Counted from the first letter of the stretch, positions 44,833 through 59,576 are shown. The stretch: DNA of 64,000 nucleotides from Pseudomonadota bacterium (GCA_023388355.1 JAEWGI010000063.1:62001-126000), one strand, 5' to 3'. Numbers and translations: made by a program. The notes: generated by a model not told the origin, from the sequence alone.

Positions 44833-44900
44833 GAGACGCGTGGAGAGGCGCGTCTCCGGCCGCCGGCCGCGTGGCCGGCGGCGGTCGGGGGGGATATCCC
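44833..44900 (+). other. Two strong stem-loops in the MFS transporter leader
   Basis: GAGACGCG / CGCGTCTC with an 8-nt loop (44833-44856), then a 10-bp GCCGCCGGCC-GCGT-GGCCGGCGGC hairpin (44859-44882) and the palindrome GGGATATCCC (44891-44900). There is no T run, so they are not a simple terminator. Nothing else is seen in the 352-bp gap besides the promoter. Confidence 0.6.
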
Positions 44901-44950
44901 GGCCGCCGCCACTTTCGTTCCGACCTCCCACCTCAGCAACGGCAGGCTCC

Positions 44951-46402
44951 ATGACCACCATCAAGACCCGCTGGTCTCAGTTCGGCGTGCTCGTCACCGT
45001 GTTCTTCTTCTGGGGCTTCGTGGCCGCCAGCAACGACATCCTGATCCCGGTCTTCAAGAACGCCTTCCACCTTTCGCAGCAGCAGAGCATGTACGTGGCG
45101 GTGGCGTTCTACGTCGCCTATACCGTCGGTTCGATCATCTATTTCGGCATCTCGCGCGCGACCGGCGGCGACGTGCTCAACCGGATCGGCTACAAGAACG
45201 GCATCTGCCTGGGCCTGCTGATCTCGGCCGCCGGCTCGCTGCTGTTCTTACCGGCGGCGAACAGCGGCTCGTTCACGCTGATGCTGTCGGGCCTGTTCAT
45301 CGTCGGCCTGGGTTTCTCGCTGCAGCAGATCGCGGCCAACCCGCTGGCGATCGTGATGGGCAACCCGGCCACCGGCGCCCAGCGCCTGACCATGGCCGGC
45401 GGCGTCAACAATTTCGGCACCACGATCGGGCCCCTGCTGGTGAGCTTCGCGATCTTCGGCAGCGTGGTCGGCGGCAACAGCGAGGCCAGCATCGAAAGCG
45501 TCAAGGTGCCCTACCTGGTGCTGGGCGCGGCCTTCGTGCTGGTGGCGCTGTTCCTGAAGTTCTCCTCGGTGCCCAACCGCATCGACCTGGACGGGGTGGC
45601 GCGCGACGAGGCCGAGGACGCCAGCCGCCTGGTCAAGCAGAAGTCCGCCTTCGCCTACCCGCAGCTGACCCTGGGCATGATCGCGATCTTCCTCTACGTG
45701 GGGGTCGAGGTCTCGACCATCGCCAACCTGCCGGCCTACCTGGAGGAAGACCTGGGCATCCCGACCTCGCAGCTGGCGCCGTATGTGTCGCTGTACTGGG
45801 CGAGCCTGATGATCGGGCGCTGGGCCGGCGCGGCCGGCGCGTTCGAGGTCGGCCTGAACGCGCGACGGATGCTGACCGTGCTGCTGCCGTACGTCGCGTT
45901 CGGCGTGTTCCTGGCGGTGAACGCGATCGCGCGCCACGACGTCACCCAGTTCTTCGGCTATGCGGCGGTGATCGTGCTGATGATCGTGGCCACCTTCGCC
46001 AGCCGCGGCAATCCGGCGCGCATGCTGCTGATCTTCTCGCTGTGCGGCGCGGCCGCGCTGCTGCTGGGCATGGCCACCACCGGCACCACCAGCATCGTGG
46101 CCTTCGTCAGCGTGGGCCTGTTCTGCAGCACGATGTGGCCGTGCATCTTCGCCCTGTCGATCACCGGCCTGGGGCGCAACACCAACCAGGGCAGCAGCCT
46201 GCTGATCATGATGATCATGGGCGGCGGTTTCGTGAGCCTGTTCCAGGGCTGGCTGGCCGACGTGACCACGGTGCACATGAGCTTCATCGTCGGCGTCGCC
46301 TGCTTCGCCTACCTGGCGTTCTACGCCATGCGCACGCCGGGCATCCTGCGCCGCCAGGGGATCGACCTCGACCGGTTGACCACCGAGGGTGGCGGCCACT
46401 GA
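44951..46402 (+). CDS. Sugar MFS transporter (FucP/GluP/NagP type)
   Basis: A 483-residue 12-TM proton-coupled sugar transporter. Family signatures: FFFWGFVAASNDILIPVFKNAF (in TM1 region, about 15-36), LGLGFSLQQIAANPLAIVMGNP style loop at about 120-140, RLTMAGGVNNFGTTIGPLL (about 146-164) and GAALLLGMA. These place it in the fucose/glucose-galactose permease family that includes NagP. I chose the ATG at 44951 because upstream residues are not membrane-like. With the second TonB receptor, the LacI protein and GH3 it should import the sugar released in the periplasm. Glucose or a glucoside is likely; N-acetylglucosamine is possible. Confidence 0.93.
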   Translation: MTTIKTRWSQFGVLVTVFFFWGFVAASNDILIPVFKNAFHLSQQQSMYVAVAFYVAYTVGSIIYFGISRATGGDVLNRIGYKNGICLGLLISAAGSLLFLPAANSGSFTLMLSGLFIVGLGFSLQQIAANPLAIVMGNPATGAQRLTMAGGVNNFGTTIGPLLVSFAIFGSVVGGNSEASIESVKVPYLVLGAAFVLVALFLKFSSVPNRIDLDGVARDEAEDASRLVKQKSAFAYPQLTLGMIAIFLYVGVEVSTIANLPAYLEEDLGIPTSQLAPYVSLYWASLMIGRWAGAAGAFEVGLNARRMLTVLLPYVAFGVFLAVNAIARHDVTQFFGYAAVIVLMIVATFASRGNPARMLLIFSLCGAAALLLGMATTGTTSIVAFVSVGLFCSTMWPCIFALSITGLGRNTNQGSSLLIMMIMGGGFVSLFQGWLADVTTVHMSFIVGVACFAYLAFYAMRTPGILRRQGIDLDRLTTEGGGH

Positions 46403-46463
46403 GCCGCCTTCCGGCGCCGCATCCGGGCCCGACCGGGCCCGGGGCGGACAGCACGACGATCCG

Positions 46464-46493
46464 GCCGCCGCGACAGATGACTGCCGCGGCGGC
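46464..46493. terminator. GC-rich hairpin between convergent MFS and receptor genes
   Basis: GCCGCCGCG-N12-CGCGGCGGC in the 100-bp gap between two convergent stops. No T run on either side, so termination is likely weak or bidirectional. Confidence 0.4.
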
Positions 46494-46502
46494 GGGGGTG
46501 GC

Positions 46503-49500
46503 TCAGAACCGGTAGCGCAGTCCGAGCATGTAGCGCGGGCCGGTCTGGGTGGCATAGAACACCTGCCGCTCATGCCGCCCGTGCGAGCGCATCGTCTCGT
46601 CGGTCAGGTTGATCGCCTCGGCGTGCAGCGAGAGGTTCTCGTTGACCTGGTAGCTGACGTTGACGTCGACCTGGCCGTAGGCCTCGACGTGGACCGGGTT
46701 CGGGCGCCAGCTGTCGAAGGTGCTCGACAGGAACTCGTCGCGCCAGTTGTAGGCCGCACGCACCTGCCACGGACCCCGGTCGTAGAACGCCACCAGGTTG
46801 GCCGAATCGCTCAGCCCCAGCAGGGCGAACTGGTCGCCGAGGTTGAAGTCGTCGTAGGTCAGGTCGGATTCGACGATGGTGTAGTTGGCCGACATGCCGA
46901 AGCCGCTTTCGCCGAACATGTGCTGGATGTTGAGCTCCCAGCCGTCGAGCTGCGAGGACTCCTTGTTCACCGGCACGCTGACCCGGAACAGCGCCAGCGG
47001 GTCGCCCGGCATGCCGGCGATGGTGCCCAGCGGCTGGCCGTCGGTGCCCACGCCCGTCTGCACCACGCCCGGCGTGCCCGCGTAGTTGTCGAAGATGTAG
47101 CTGCGCACGCAGCCGCGGAAATCGATCGCGCCCTCCACGCAGCCGCTGGCGACGGCCTCGTTGAACCACGCGCCGCCCACCGGCGTGCGCAGGTCGAACG
47201 GCGAGATCTCCACCATCGAGGTGCCGATGTAGTTGTCGATGTCCTTGCGGAAGTAGCCGACCGAGAGGTAGCTGGCCTCGCCGTAGTACCACTCGAAGGA
47301 CAGGTCGAAGTTCCTCGACTCCAGCGGCTTCAGGCCGGGATCGCCCTGGGAGCCGGTACCGCCCTCGTAGGCGGCGAAGGAATCGAGCGTCTGGCCGCCC
47401 TGGATGTGGTTCCACTGCGGCCGGCCGATGCTGTGGCCGTAGCTGCCGCGCAGGATCATGCTGTCGGTGAGTTCCAGGCCCAGGTCGAGGCTGGGCAGCC
47501 AGTACTCGTACTTGCCGCGCAGGGTGGTGAAGTCGGGATCACCGAACTGCACCGAGAACTCGTTGTTGCCGGTCCACAGCAGGCCGGTCGCGATCGGCAC
47601 CAGCGCGCTGGAGGTGACCTCGGTCTCCTCGTAGCGCACGCCGGCCGCAACGTGGAGCGGCATACCCAGCTCGAACGTCTGGTTCCACTGCACGTAGGCG
47701 CTCTTCGACTTCTCGGTGGTGCGGCGATCGGTGGAGAAGTCCGACGGCGGCAGGTAGGCCGCCTCGTCTCCGCCGCGCGCGGCGATCGCGGCCTCGCGCA
47801 CGGCCAGGAAGTCGAACAGGAAGAACGAGCCGAAGGCGTTGCCGCTGCCCGGGAACTGGTCGAAATAGCGGCTGATGTCGTCGGCGATCCAGAGGCTGTC
47901 GTCATAGTCCGCAGCACCGCCGGCAAACCCGCCCCAGTCGTCGCGCTGGGTGAAGTTGTAGGCGGTGCGGTTCTGGACCTCGGTATAGGCGACGCCGAAG
48001 TCGAGCCGCGAATAGTTGGCGAAATCGAAGCTGCCGCGAACCTGGCCCTGGTCGACTTCCGACTTCATGTGGCTGTTGCGGAAGGACGAACCGGTGACCA
48101 TCATCTGGTCGGCGCCGACCGTGCTCATGCCCGGGGGCAGCAGCACCGACAGCACCGGGAAGTCGCCGCTGAAATCGACGTTGGTCACGCCGCGCACGAA
48201 GGCGGCGGTGCCGATCACGTTGTTCGAGCCATACGGGCTGTTGGCGCCCGATTCGGCGCTCGATCTGTGGTAGTCGAACTCAAGGTCCAGCGAATCGGTC
48301 ACGTCCCAGGCCACGTTGAAGCCGAGCGACTTGTTCTCGTTCTTCGTGGCGTTGAGCGAACCGGCCATCGCCAGGTCGCCCCAGCGCGGCTCGAAGCCGG
48401 CCGGGCAGACGTTGGCCGCATCGCTCGCGGTCCACTGCTCGGTGGCCGGATTGAAGCAGCCGGCGTACTCGGTGTAGCTGGTCGGCGCCGCGATCGGGCC
48501 GTCGGTCCACGAGGTCTGGGACGCCGCCTGGTTGAACCAGGTCGACAGCTCGTGGCGGCGGGCCTGGATCTGGTTCTCGGCGTAGGTGTAGTCGAGCGTG
48601 GCGGTGACCCGGTCGGTCGCCTTCCACTGCAGGGTGGCCTGCGCGTTGGTGCGCTGGCGGCTGACGCCGTTGACCGCGTAGATCAGGTTCTGCGGGATCG
48701 AATAGATGTCGCCGGCGCCGGGGGGATTGGTCGCGTTCGCGGCCGGCTCCGGATTGGCCAGCGGCCCCTCGCCGCCCGGGAACGCGTACCAGCCGCCGCC
48801 CACCGCCGCTTCGTTGTAGCCGAAGTCGCGGTCCTGGTAGCTGCCGCTGAGCGCGATGCCGACCCGGCCGTCGGCGAAGGTGTCGCTGAAGATGCCGGAC
48901 AGCTCGCCGGTCCACGTGTCGCCGCGCATCGGGCCGGGCAGGTTGTTGACCGAACTGTCGTGCACGGCCTTGATGCCGACGCTCGCCAGCGTGCCGCTTT
49001 CGAGCGGGCGCGCGGTCTTGATGTTGATGGTGGCGCCGATGCCGCCGGTGGGCGTGGCCGCGCGGCTGGTCTTGTAGACCTCCACGCCCGAGATCGACTC
49101 GGAGGCCAGGTTGGCGAAGTCGAACGCGCGCGAGTTCGAAGCGTTGGTCGCCTCGATGCTCGACGCCGGCATCTGGCGGCCGTTGAGCAGCACCAGATTG
49201 AAGTCCGGGCCGACGCCGCGGACGGTGACGCGCGAGCCTTCGCCCATCGAGCGGTCGATCGACACGCCGCTGATGCGCTGCAGCGATTCGGCCAGATTGG
49301 TGTCGGGGAACTTGCCGATGTCCTCGGCGACGATGCCGTCGACGATGCCCTGGGCATCGCGCTTGAGGTTCATCGACGATTCCAGGCTCGCGCGGATGCC
49401 GGTCACGAAGATGGTGTCGAACTCCGCGGGGTCCTCGGCCGGCGCCTGTGCGGGGGCCGGTGGCGGTGCGGAATCCTGTGCGGTTTGTGCCGCGAGCGGC

Positions 49501-49568
49501 GGGGCCAGCGCCAGAAGCAGCGCGGACGTCAACAGGCGCCGCTTCGGCGCCGGGTGCTTGATCTTCAT
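46503..49568 (-). CDS. TonB-dependent receptor of the LacI/GH3 sugar locus
   Basis: A 1021-residue TonB-Xanth-Caul receptor, paralogous to the one at 40173-43385 (shared EDIGKFPDTNLAESLQRI and GGIGATI). Signal peptide ending PPLAAQ at about 28, TonB box-like FDTIFVTGIRASLESS, plug TVRGVGPDFNLVLLNGRQMP and VYKTSRAATPTGGIGATINI, barrel end GPRYMLGLRYRF. The start at 49568 has GGGAAGG just upstream; the frame before it is not leader-like. A palindrome at 49654-49667 lies in its promoter region. It is convergent with the MFS gene, and both carry the same operator, so outer- and inner-membrane uptake should be co-induced. Confidence 0.95.
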   Translation of the reverse strand: MKIKHPAPKRRLLTSALLLALAPPLAAQTAQDSAPPPAPAQAPAEDPAEFDTIFVTGIRASLESSMNLKRDAQGIVDGIVAEDIGKFPDTNLAESLQRISGVSIDRSMGEGSRVTVRGVGPDFNLVLLNGRQMPASSIEATNASNSRAFDFANLASESISGVEVYKTSRAATPTGGIGATINIKTARPLESGTLASVGIKAVHDSSVNNLPGPMRGDTWTGELSGIFSDTFADGRVGIALSGSYQDRDFGYNEAAVGGGWYAFPGGEGPLANPEPAANATNPPGAGDIYSIPQNLIYAVNGVSRQRTNAQATLQWKATDRVTATLDYTYAENQIQARRHELSTWFNQAASQTSWTDGPIAAPTSYTEYAGCFNPATEQWTASDAANVCPAGFEPRWGDLAMAGSLNATKNENKSLGFNVAWDVTDSLDLEFDYHRSSAESGANSPYGSNNVIGTAAFVRGVTNVDFSGDFPVLSVLLPPGMSTVGADQMMVTGSSFRNSHMKSEVDQGQVRGSFDFANYSRLDFGVAYTEVQNRTAYNFTQRDDWGGFAGGAADYDDSLWIADDISRYFDQFPGSGNAFGSFFLFDFLAVREAAIAARGGDEAAYLPPSDFSTDRRTTEKSKSAYVQWNQTFELGMPLHVAAGVRYEETEVTSSALVPIATGLLWTGNNEFSVQFGDPDFTTLRGKYEYWLPSLDLGLELTDSMILRGSYGHSIGRPQWNHIQGGQTLDSFAAYEGGTGSQGDPGLKPLESRNFDLSFEWYYGEASYLSVGYFRKDIDNYIGTSMVEISPFDLRTPVGGAWFNEAVASGCVEGAIDFRGCVRSYIFDNYAGTPGVVQTGVGTDGQPLGTIAGMPGDPLALFRVSVPVNKESSQLDGWELNIQHMFGESGFGMSANYTIVESDLTYDDFNLGDQFALLGLSDSANLVAFYDRGPWQVRAAYNWRDEFLSSTFDSWRPNPVHVEAYGQVDVNVSYQVNENLSLHAEAINLTDETMRSHGRHERQVFYATQTGPRYMLGLRYRF

Positions 49569-49653
49569 GAACCTTCCCTCTCCCAAGGTCGTCACGAAAC
49601 GGGTTGTGATGCCGCGGCCACGGTGCCGCGGCGCGGGCATTAGGAGCCCCGTC

Positions 49654-49667
49654 TGACAGCGTTGTCA
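49654..49667. promoter_or_regulatory. LacI-type operator in front of the second TonB receptor
   Basis: TGACAGCGTTGTCA, one half-site change from a perfect palindrome. On the minus strand a TTGACA -35 (49668-49663) overlaps it, with only a weak -10. The 400 bp from 49668 to 50101 holds no gene that I can support. Confidence 0.7.
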
Positions 49668-50101
49668 ACAACTGCCTGGGTTTGTTTTTGCACTGGAAAA
49701 CAAGGGGTTTCCAGCGCGTCATGGACAAGCCATGGCATGCGGTCCGGGAGCGTCGCGATCACCTCACCACGGACATGGAATGTCCTGCGCATGTCGCTCC
49801 GGCTGCGGGCTCCGCCATCCCGCGGCAAGTGCGTGCAAACTGCGGCGCCGCAGCGCGGAACGCAGGTCGCCGCGCTGCCGCGGTCGCGTCACGGATGCGC
49901 CCGGATGGACGCGCAGGGCGATGCCGGATCCACGGATTCGGGCCACGTGGCGTCATCGGCGATCGCGGCCCATCCCATGCGGGATCGCGACAGGACTTGC
50001 GCAGGACACGCATGCCCTGCGTGGCGTGGTCGCAGGCGGGAAGAAGCTGCGCTGCCGTCTCCGCGCGCGCTACGCGTCGGTCAGTGGGCGTTGCGCCGCG
50101 C

Positions 50102-51151
50102 TCAGCGACGCGTGGCGCGCCTGCCGCCCTTCGCCTGTGCCCCCGCACGCACCGGCCCGGTGGAGCGACGCAGCTCCAGCGTGTACGGCACGGTGACCAT
50201 GCCGCCCTCGTCGCGGCTGCGGATGGCCTTGAGCAGTTCCAGGCCCGCCAGCCGCCCCATCTCGCGCGTGGGCTGGCGCACCGTGGTCAGCGAGGGATAG
50301 ATGTGGCGGGCGATCGGGGTGTCGTCGAAGCCGCACACCGAAACGTCCCCGGGCACCGCCATGCCGCGCTCGCAGATCGCACCGATCGCGCCGGCGGCCA
50401 TGTCGTCGTTGGCGGCAAAGATCGCGGTCGGCGGATCGGGCAGGTCGAGCAGGCGGTTGGTGGCTTCGAAACCGGAGTCGTAGGAGAACCCGCCCGATAT
50501 CTCCAGCGCATCGTCGGGCGCGATGCCGGCCTGCGCCAGTCCGTCGCGGTAGCCGGCGTAGCGCCAGGCGCTGGCGCCGTGCGCGGCGTGGCCCCGGATA
50601 TGGGCGATGCGCCGGTGCCCCAACGACACCAGGTGGGCGATCATCTCCGCCACCGCGCTGCGCTCGTCGACCACCACGCCGATGCGGCGGTTGGATTCGG
50701 TGGGCGAGATGCTCGACCAGGGAATGTCGAGCTCGTCCAGGCGCGCGAGCAGCGCCGCGTCGTCGGTGATCGGCGGGGTCAGCACCACGCCGTCGAGGCG
50801 CGACTGCAGCACCAGCGACTCGACCTTGGACACGATGTCCTTGGCGTCGTACACCAGCGGCGCCAGCATCAGGTTGTAGTGCTGGGCCTGGCAGGCGTCG
50901 AGCACGCCCAGCTCGACCTCCATCAGGTAATTGCTCGACGGGTTGTCGTAGAGCATCGCCACCAGGTAGGACTTGCGCCCGGCCAGCACCCGCGCCGATG
51001 GATGCGGCCGGTACTGCAGCCGCTCGACCACCGCGCGCACCCGCTCGCGGGTGGCGTCTGACACGTTGGGCTCCTCGTTGAGCACGCGCGAGACGGTCTT
51101 CATCGACACGCCCGCCTCGGCCGCCACGTCCTCGATCCTTACCCGTGCCAT
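50102..51151 (-). CDS. LacI-family transcriptional regulator
   Basis: A 349-residue repressor. The LacI helix-turn-helix and hinge are [30 protein letters not shown] at about 2-31 and [15 protein letters not shown] at about 46-60. A periplasmic-binding-protein-like sugar domain follows ([65 protein letters not shown]). The ATG at 51151 gives the normal N-terminus. It is divergent from the GH3 gene with a palindrome between, and the same palindrome precedes the transporter and receptor, so it is the likely regulator of all. The C-terminal tail is Arg/Gly-rich. The inducer is unknown. Confidence 0.95.
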   Translation of the reverse strand: MARVRIEDVAAEAGVSMKTVSRVLNEEPNVSDATRERVRAVVERLQYRPHPSARVLAGRKSYLVAMLYDNPSSNYLMEVELGVLDACQAQHYNLMLAPLVYDAKDIVSKVESLVLQSRLDGVVLTPPITDDAALLARLDELDIPWSSISPTESNRRIGVVVDERSAVAEMIAHLVSLGHRRIAHIRGHAAHGASAWRYAGYRDGLAQAGIAPDDALEISGGFSYDSGFEATNRLLDLPDPPTAIFAANDDMAAGAIGAICERGMAVPGDVSVCGFDDTPIARHIYPSLTTVRQPTREMGRLAGLELLKAIRSRDEGGMVTVPYTLELRRSTGPVRAGAQAKGGRRATRR

Positions 51152-51332
51152 CGGCCTGCCGGTCCTGTCCGCGAAGGTCGGGGATTCTGCCAGAGGCGCG
51201 GTCGCGCCACGTCCCTGCTCCATGGGGCTGGACGCGGGCTTGCGCCCGCCATCGCGTTGCGGTGCCATGCTGCTCCTCCGGTTGGCCGATCCGGCTTGTG
51301 CTGTGCAACAAGCATCGCCGCCACAGACCGGG

Positions 51333-51360
51333 TATGGTGCACATTCTGACAACGCTGTCA
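51333..51360 (+). promoter_or_regulatory. GH3 promoter -10 and LacI operator
   Basis: TATGGT (51333-51338) is a likely -10; no good -35 is seen. TGACAACGCTGTCA at 51347-51360 lies at about +1 to +15, where binding would block initiation. It may also control the divergent lacI-type gene. Confidence 0.65.
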
Positions 51361-51425
51361 TGCCGCGACGCGCCATCGCAACGCGGCCGGCAGGCCGGAA
51401 AACCGCCACTACGGGACCGACTTAC

Positions 51426-54020
<2,595 letters not shown>

Positions 54021-54084
54021 GTCGCTTCCTCCGCCGGGGGGAGCCGATTCCAGGATGGCCGCCCCGGTATTTTCCGATCCATGC

Positions 54085-54113
54085 GACGGCCCCGGCAGCA
54101 CGCCGGGGCCGTC
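54085..54113 (+). terminator. Hairpin after the GH3 gene
   Basis: GACGGCCCCGGC-AGCAC-GCCGGGGCCGTC, a perfect 12-bp stem 65 bp past the GH3 stop. No T run follows, so it may end or only protect the message. Confidence 0.6.
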
Positions 54114-54215
54114 GTCCGTTCCGGGCCACGGCACGGATCGATCGCGCGCCGTCACCGGCGGCCTGCAGCGCCAGTGTCTACACTGTGCCGATCATGGTTC
54201 CGGCGGAGGCGTTCG

Positions 54216-54932
54216 ATGATCGACCTGTACTACTGGCCTACACCCAACGGCCACAAGATCACCCTGATGCTCGAGGAGCTGGCCGACGCCGGCGCCCGCC
54301 TCGACTACGCGATCAAGCCCGTAAACATCGGCAGCGGCGACCAGTTCCGGCCGGACTTCCTCGCCATCTCGCCCAACAACAAGATGCCGGCGATCGTCGA
54401 CCACGCGCCCGCCGACGGCGACGCGCCGCTGAACGTGTTCGAATCCGGCGCGATCCTGCTCTACCTGGCCGAAAAGACCGGCCGGTTCCTGCCTGCCGAC
54501 CTGCGCGGCCGCACCGCGACGCTGGAATGGCTGTTCTGGCAGATGGGCGGGCTGGGGCCGATGACCGGCCAGTACGGCCACTTCCACGTCTACGCGCCCG
54601 AGCCGATCGAATACGCGAAAAAGCGATACGCCAGCGAAGCCAACCGCCTGCTCGGCGTGCTCGACAGGCGCCTGGCCGGGCACGCCTTCGTCGCCGGCGA
54701 CGACTACAGCATCGCCGACATGGCGATCTATCCGTGGATCGGCGTCTACGACAAGGCCCCGATCGACCTGTCGCCCTATCCCGAAGTGCAGCGCTGGCGC
54801 ACCGCCATCGCCGCGCGCCCGGCCACGGCGCGCGCGTATGCGCTGGCGACGCAGGTGAACCCGGATGCGGGCAAGCCGATGAGCGACGAGCAGAAGAAGC
54901 TCCTGTTCGGGATCGAGCCTGGCAGCAGGTAG
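54216..54932 (+). CDS. Glutathione S-transferase family protein
   Basis: A 238-residue YfcG-like GST. The thioredoxin-like N-terminus is MIDLYYWPTPNGHKITLMLEEL with the small-residue/Asn active-site loop, followed by PNNKMPAIVDH and VFESGAILLYLAEKTGRFLP (about 74-93), the glutathione-binding ESGAI. The helical domain has GDDYSIADMAIYPWIG (about 165-180). GGAGGCGTTCG before the ATG at 54216 decides the start. It follows the GH3 hairpin as a separate unit. A thiol-transferase or disulfide-reductase role is likely; the substrate is not known. Confidence 0.92.
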   Translation: MIDLYYWPTPNGHKITLMLEELADAGARLDYAIKPVNIGSGDQFRPDFLAISPNNKMPAIVDHAPADGDAPLNVFESGAILLYLAEKTGRFLPADLRGRTATLEWLFWQMGGLGPMTGQYGHFHVYAPEPIEYAKKRYASEANRLLGVLDRRLAGHAFVAGDDYSIADMAIYPWIGVYDKAPIDLSPYPEVQRWRTAIAARPATARAYALATQVNPDAGKPMSDEQKKLLFGIEPGSR

Positions 54933-55024
54933 GCATCCGTTCCGCCACGCGGTACTCCTGCACGAACGGCCTCAGCCGCGGCCGGGCGCATGGATGCGAC
55001 TGGCGGCGCGGAGACCCGACCTGA

Positions 55025-57436
<2,412 letters not shown>

Positions 57437-57597
57437 GGAGGTCCAACGGGGGCGGTCAACCGACGGGCGAACACGATGGGACGTTGGCGCGGACGTCGGG
57501 GGAGTGGAAAAGCGCGGTCTATCCTCACGGCGCGATGGCTATACTCGGCCGGCTTTTCACAGGACGCGCCGTGCCGACAACGTCTTCGCCCAACCCC

Positions 57598-58800
57598 ATG
57601 CCGCCCATCGCCATCCGCGCGTTCAGCGCGACCACGGCCCTTGGACGCGGCGTGGCGGCGCAGGCCGCGGCGCTGGAGGCGCGTCGCGGCGGGCTGCGCC
57701 GCAACGATTTCGGACCCGCACCGCTGGCCACCTGGATCGGGCGCGTGGACGGTATCGAGCACATGCCGCTACCCGGCGCGCTCGCCGGCTGGGAGTGCCG
57801 CAACAATCGGCTGGCCTGGCTGGCGCTGCAGCAGGACGGGCTGCCCGACGCGCTGGCCGCCCTGGTCGACCGCCATGGCGCGGAGCGCGTGGCGCTGGTG
57901 GTCGGCACGTCCACCTCCAGCATCGGCGCAAGCGAGGAAGGCTATGCGCGCGCGCAGGTCGATGCGCAGGGCAATCCCTGCTTTCCCGAGGACCTGCGGC
58001 GTCCGATCGTGCACACGCCGCATTCGCTGGGCGATTTCCTGCAGCGCGCCACCGGCCTGCGCGGCCCCTGCGTGACCGTGGCCACGGCCTGTTCGTCCAG
58101 CGCCAAGGTGTTCGCCCAGGCGGCGCGGCTGATCCACGCCGGGGTGGCGGACGCGGCCCTGGTCGGCGGCGTCGACACGCTCTGCGGCAGCGTGCTGTTC
58201 GGCTTCAACGCGCTGGGCCTGGTGTCGGCCGAGCCCTGCCGTCCCTTCGACGCCACGCGCGACGGCCTGTCGCTGGGCGAGGCCGGCGGCTTCGCCCTGC
58301 TCGAGCGTGCGGCGCCGGGCGAAGACGGCCTGCAGCTGCGCGGCTACGGCGAATCGAGCGACGCCCACCACATGTCGGCGCCGCATCCGGAAGGCCTGGG
58401 CGCCACGCTCGCCATGCGCGACGCACTGGCGCGGGCCGGCATCGACGCGGGCGAGGTGGGATACCTCAACCTGCACGGCACCTCGACGCCCGCCAACGAC
58501 GCGATCGAAGCGCGCGCGGTGGCCGCGCTGTTCCCCGCCTCGCTGCACGCCGGCTCCAGCAAGGGCTGGACCGGGCACACCCTGGGCGCGGCCGGCATCG
58601 TCGAATCGGTGTTCGCGCTGATCGCGCTGCGCGACGGCCTGCTGCCGGGCACGCTCAACAGCGCCACGCCCGATCGGGACTGCGGCCCGCAGATCCGCTT
58701 CGACAACGCGCGCCGCGACATCGCATACGCAATGAACAATTCATTCGGCTTCGGCGGCAACAACTGCTCGCTGGTGTTCGGCCGCGGAGCCGCGGCATGA
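57598..58800 (+). CDS. Beta-ketoacyl-ACP synthase of the aryl-polyene cluster
   Basis: A 400-residue KAS II/FabF-like enzyme for chain extension. The catalytic triad is C165 (VATACSSSA), H293 (NLHGTST) and H327 (WTGHTLGAAG), and the end NNSFGFGGNNCSLVF is typical. It resembles the ketosynthases of aryl-polyene (xanthomonadin) clusters more than primary FabF because of its partner genes. I prefer the ATG at 57598. A GTG at 57571 is possible, but an ATG at 57535 overlaps a -10-like TATACT (57540-57545). It is coupled to the next gene by an ATGA overlap. Confidence 0.92.
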   Translation: MPPIAIRAFSATTALGRGVAAQAAALEARRGGLRRNDFGPAPLATWIGRVDGIEHMPLPGALAGWECRNNRLAWLALQQDGLPDALAALVDRHGAERVALVVGTSTSSIGASEEGYARAQVDAQGNPCFPEDLRRPIVHTPHSLGDFLQRATGLRGPCVTVATACSSSAKVFAQAARLIHAGVADAALVGGVDTLCGSVLFGFNALGLVSAEPCRPFDATRDGLSLGEAGGFALLERAAPGEDGLQLRGYGESSDAHHMSAPHPEGLGATLAMRDALARAGIDAGEVGYLNLHGTSTPANDAIEARAVAALFPASLHAGSSKGWTGHTLGAAGIVESVFALIALRDGLLPGTLNSATPDRDCGPQIRFDNARRDIAYAMNNSFGFGGNNCSLVFGRGAAA

Positions 58801-59576
58801 GCGTACTGGCCGCCCGCATCGCCGGCATCGGCTGGTGGAGCGACGGCCTGCCCGACTGGGCCGCCGCGCGCGCGTTCGCATCCACCGGCGCGTTGCCTGC
58901 CGAGGCCCCAGCCAAACCTGCGCCGACCCTGCTGGCGCCCAACGAGCGCCGCCGCGCGCCGCCCTCGGTGCTGGTTGCGCTGGAGGTCGCGCTCGCGGCC
59001 TGTGGCGATGCCGGCATCGCGCCCGATACGCTGCCGTCGGTGTTCACCTCCACCCACGGCGACCTGGGCATCACCGACTACATGTGCGCCACCCTCGCGG
59101 CCGCGCCCGCCGAAGTCTCGCCGACGAAGTTCCACAACTCCGTGCACAACGCCGCCGCCGGCTACTGGACCATCGGCAGCGGCTGCATGCGCACCACCAC
59201 CGCGATCAGCGCGCACCGGGCCAGCTTCGCCCAGGGCCTGGTCGAGGCGATGGTGCAGCTGGCCACCGACGCCGACGCGGTGCTGCTGGTGGGCTACGAC
59301 ACCAGCGCCAGCGGCCTGCTGTCCACGGTGACGCGCAGCCAGGGCCTGCTCGGTGGCGCCCTGGTGCTGGTGCGCGACGGCGACGGCCCGCTGCTGTCGG
59401 CGCGGCTGGAACAGGGCGATGCCGCTGCCGGCGACGGCCCGCTGTCCACGCGCGCGCAGGGCAATGCGATGGCGCCGATGCTGCCCCTGTTCGACGCGCT
59501 GGCCGCGGGCGATGCGGCCACGGTGCTGCATGCCGGGCCCGGCAGGCGGCTGGTGCTGGACATCGACCATGGCTGA
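58797..59576 (+). CDS. Chain-length-factor-like ketosynthase of the aryl-polyene cluster
   Basis: A 259-residue protein, half the size of a true ketosynthase, matching the beta-ketoacyl synthase chain-length-factor family of aryl-polyene clusters. It has the thiolase-like landmarks SVFTSTHGDLGITDYMC (about 80-96), SPTKFHNSVHNAAAGYWTIG (about 110-129) and VLLVGYDTSASG, but no active-site cysteine in a TACSS context. It probably pairs with the preceding ketosynthase. Its ATG overlaps that gene's stop, and its own stop overlaps the next start by 8 bp. Confidence 0.88.
   Translation: MSVLAARIAGIGWWSDGLPDWAAARAFASTGALPAEAPAKPAPTLLAPNERRRAPPSVLVALEVALAACGDAGIAPDTLPSVFTSTHGDLGITDYMCATLAAAPAEVSPTKFHNSVHNAAAGYWTIGSGCMRTTTAISAHRASFAQGLVEAMVQLATDADAVLLVGYDTSASGLLSTVTRSQGLLGGALVLVRDGDGPLLSARLEQGDAAAGDGPLSTRAQGNAMAPMLPLFDALAAGDAATVLHAGPGRRLVLDIDHG

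Noticed and set aside
49759..50148. 129-codon minus-strand frame downstream of the LacI gene
   Set aside because: Arg/Ala/Pro-rich, partly overlaps the LacI stop, no recognisable domain.
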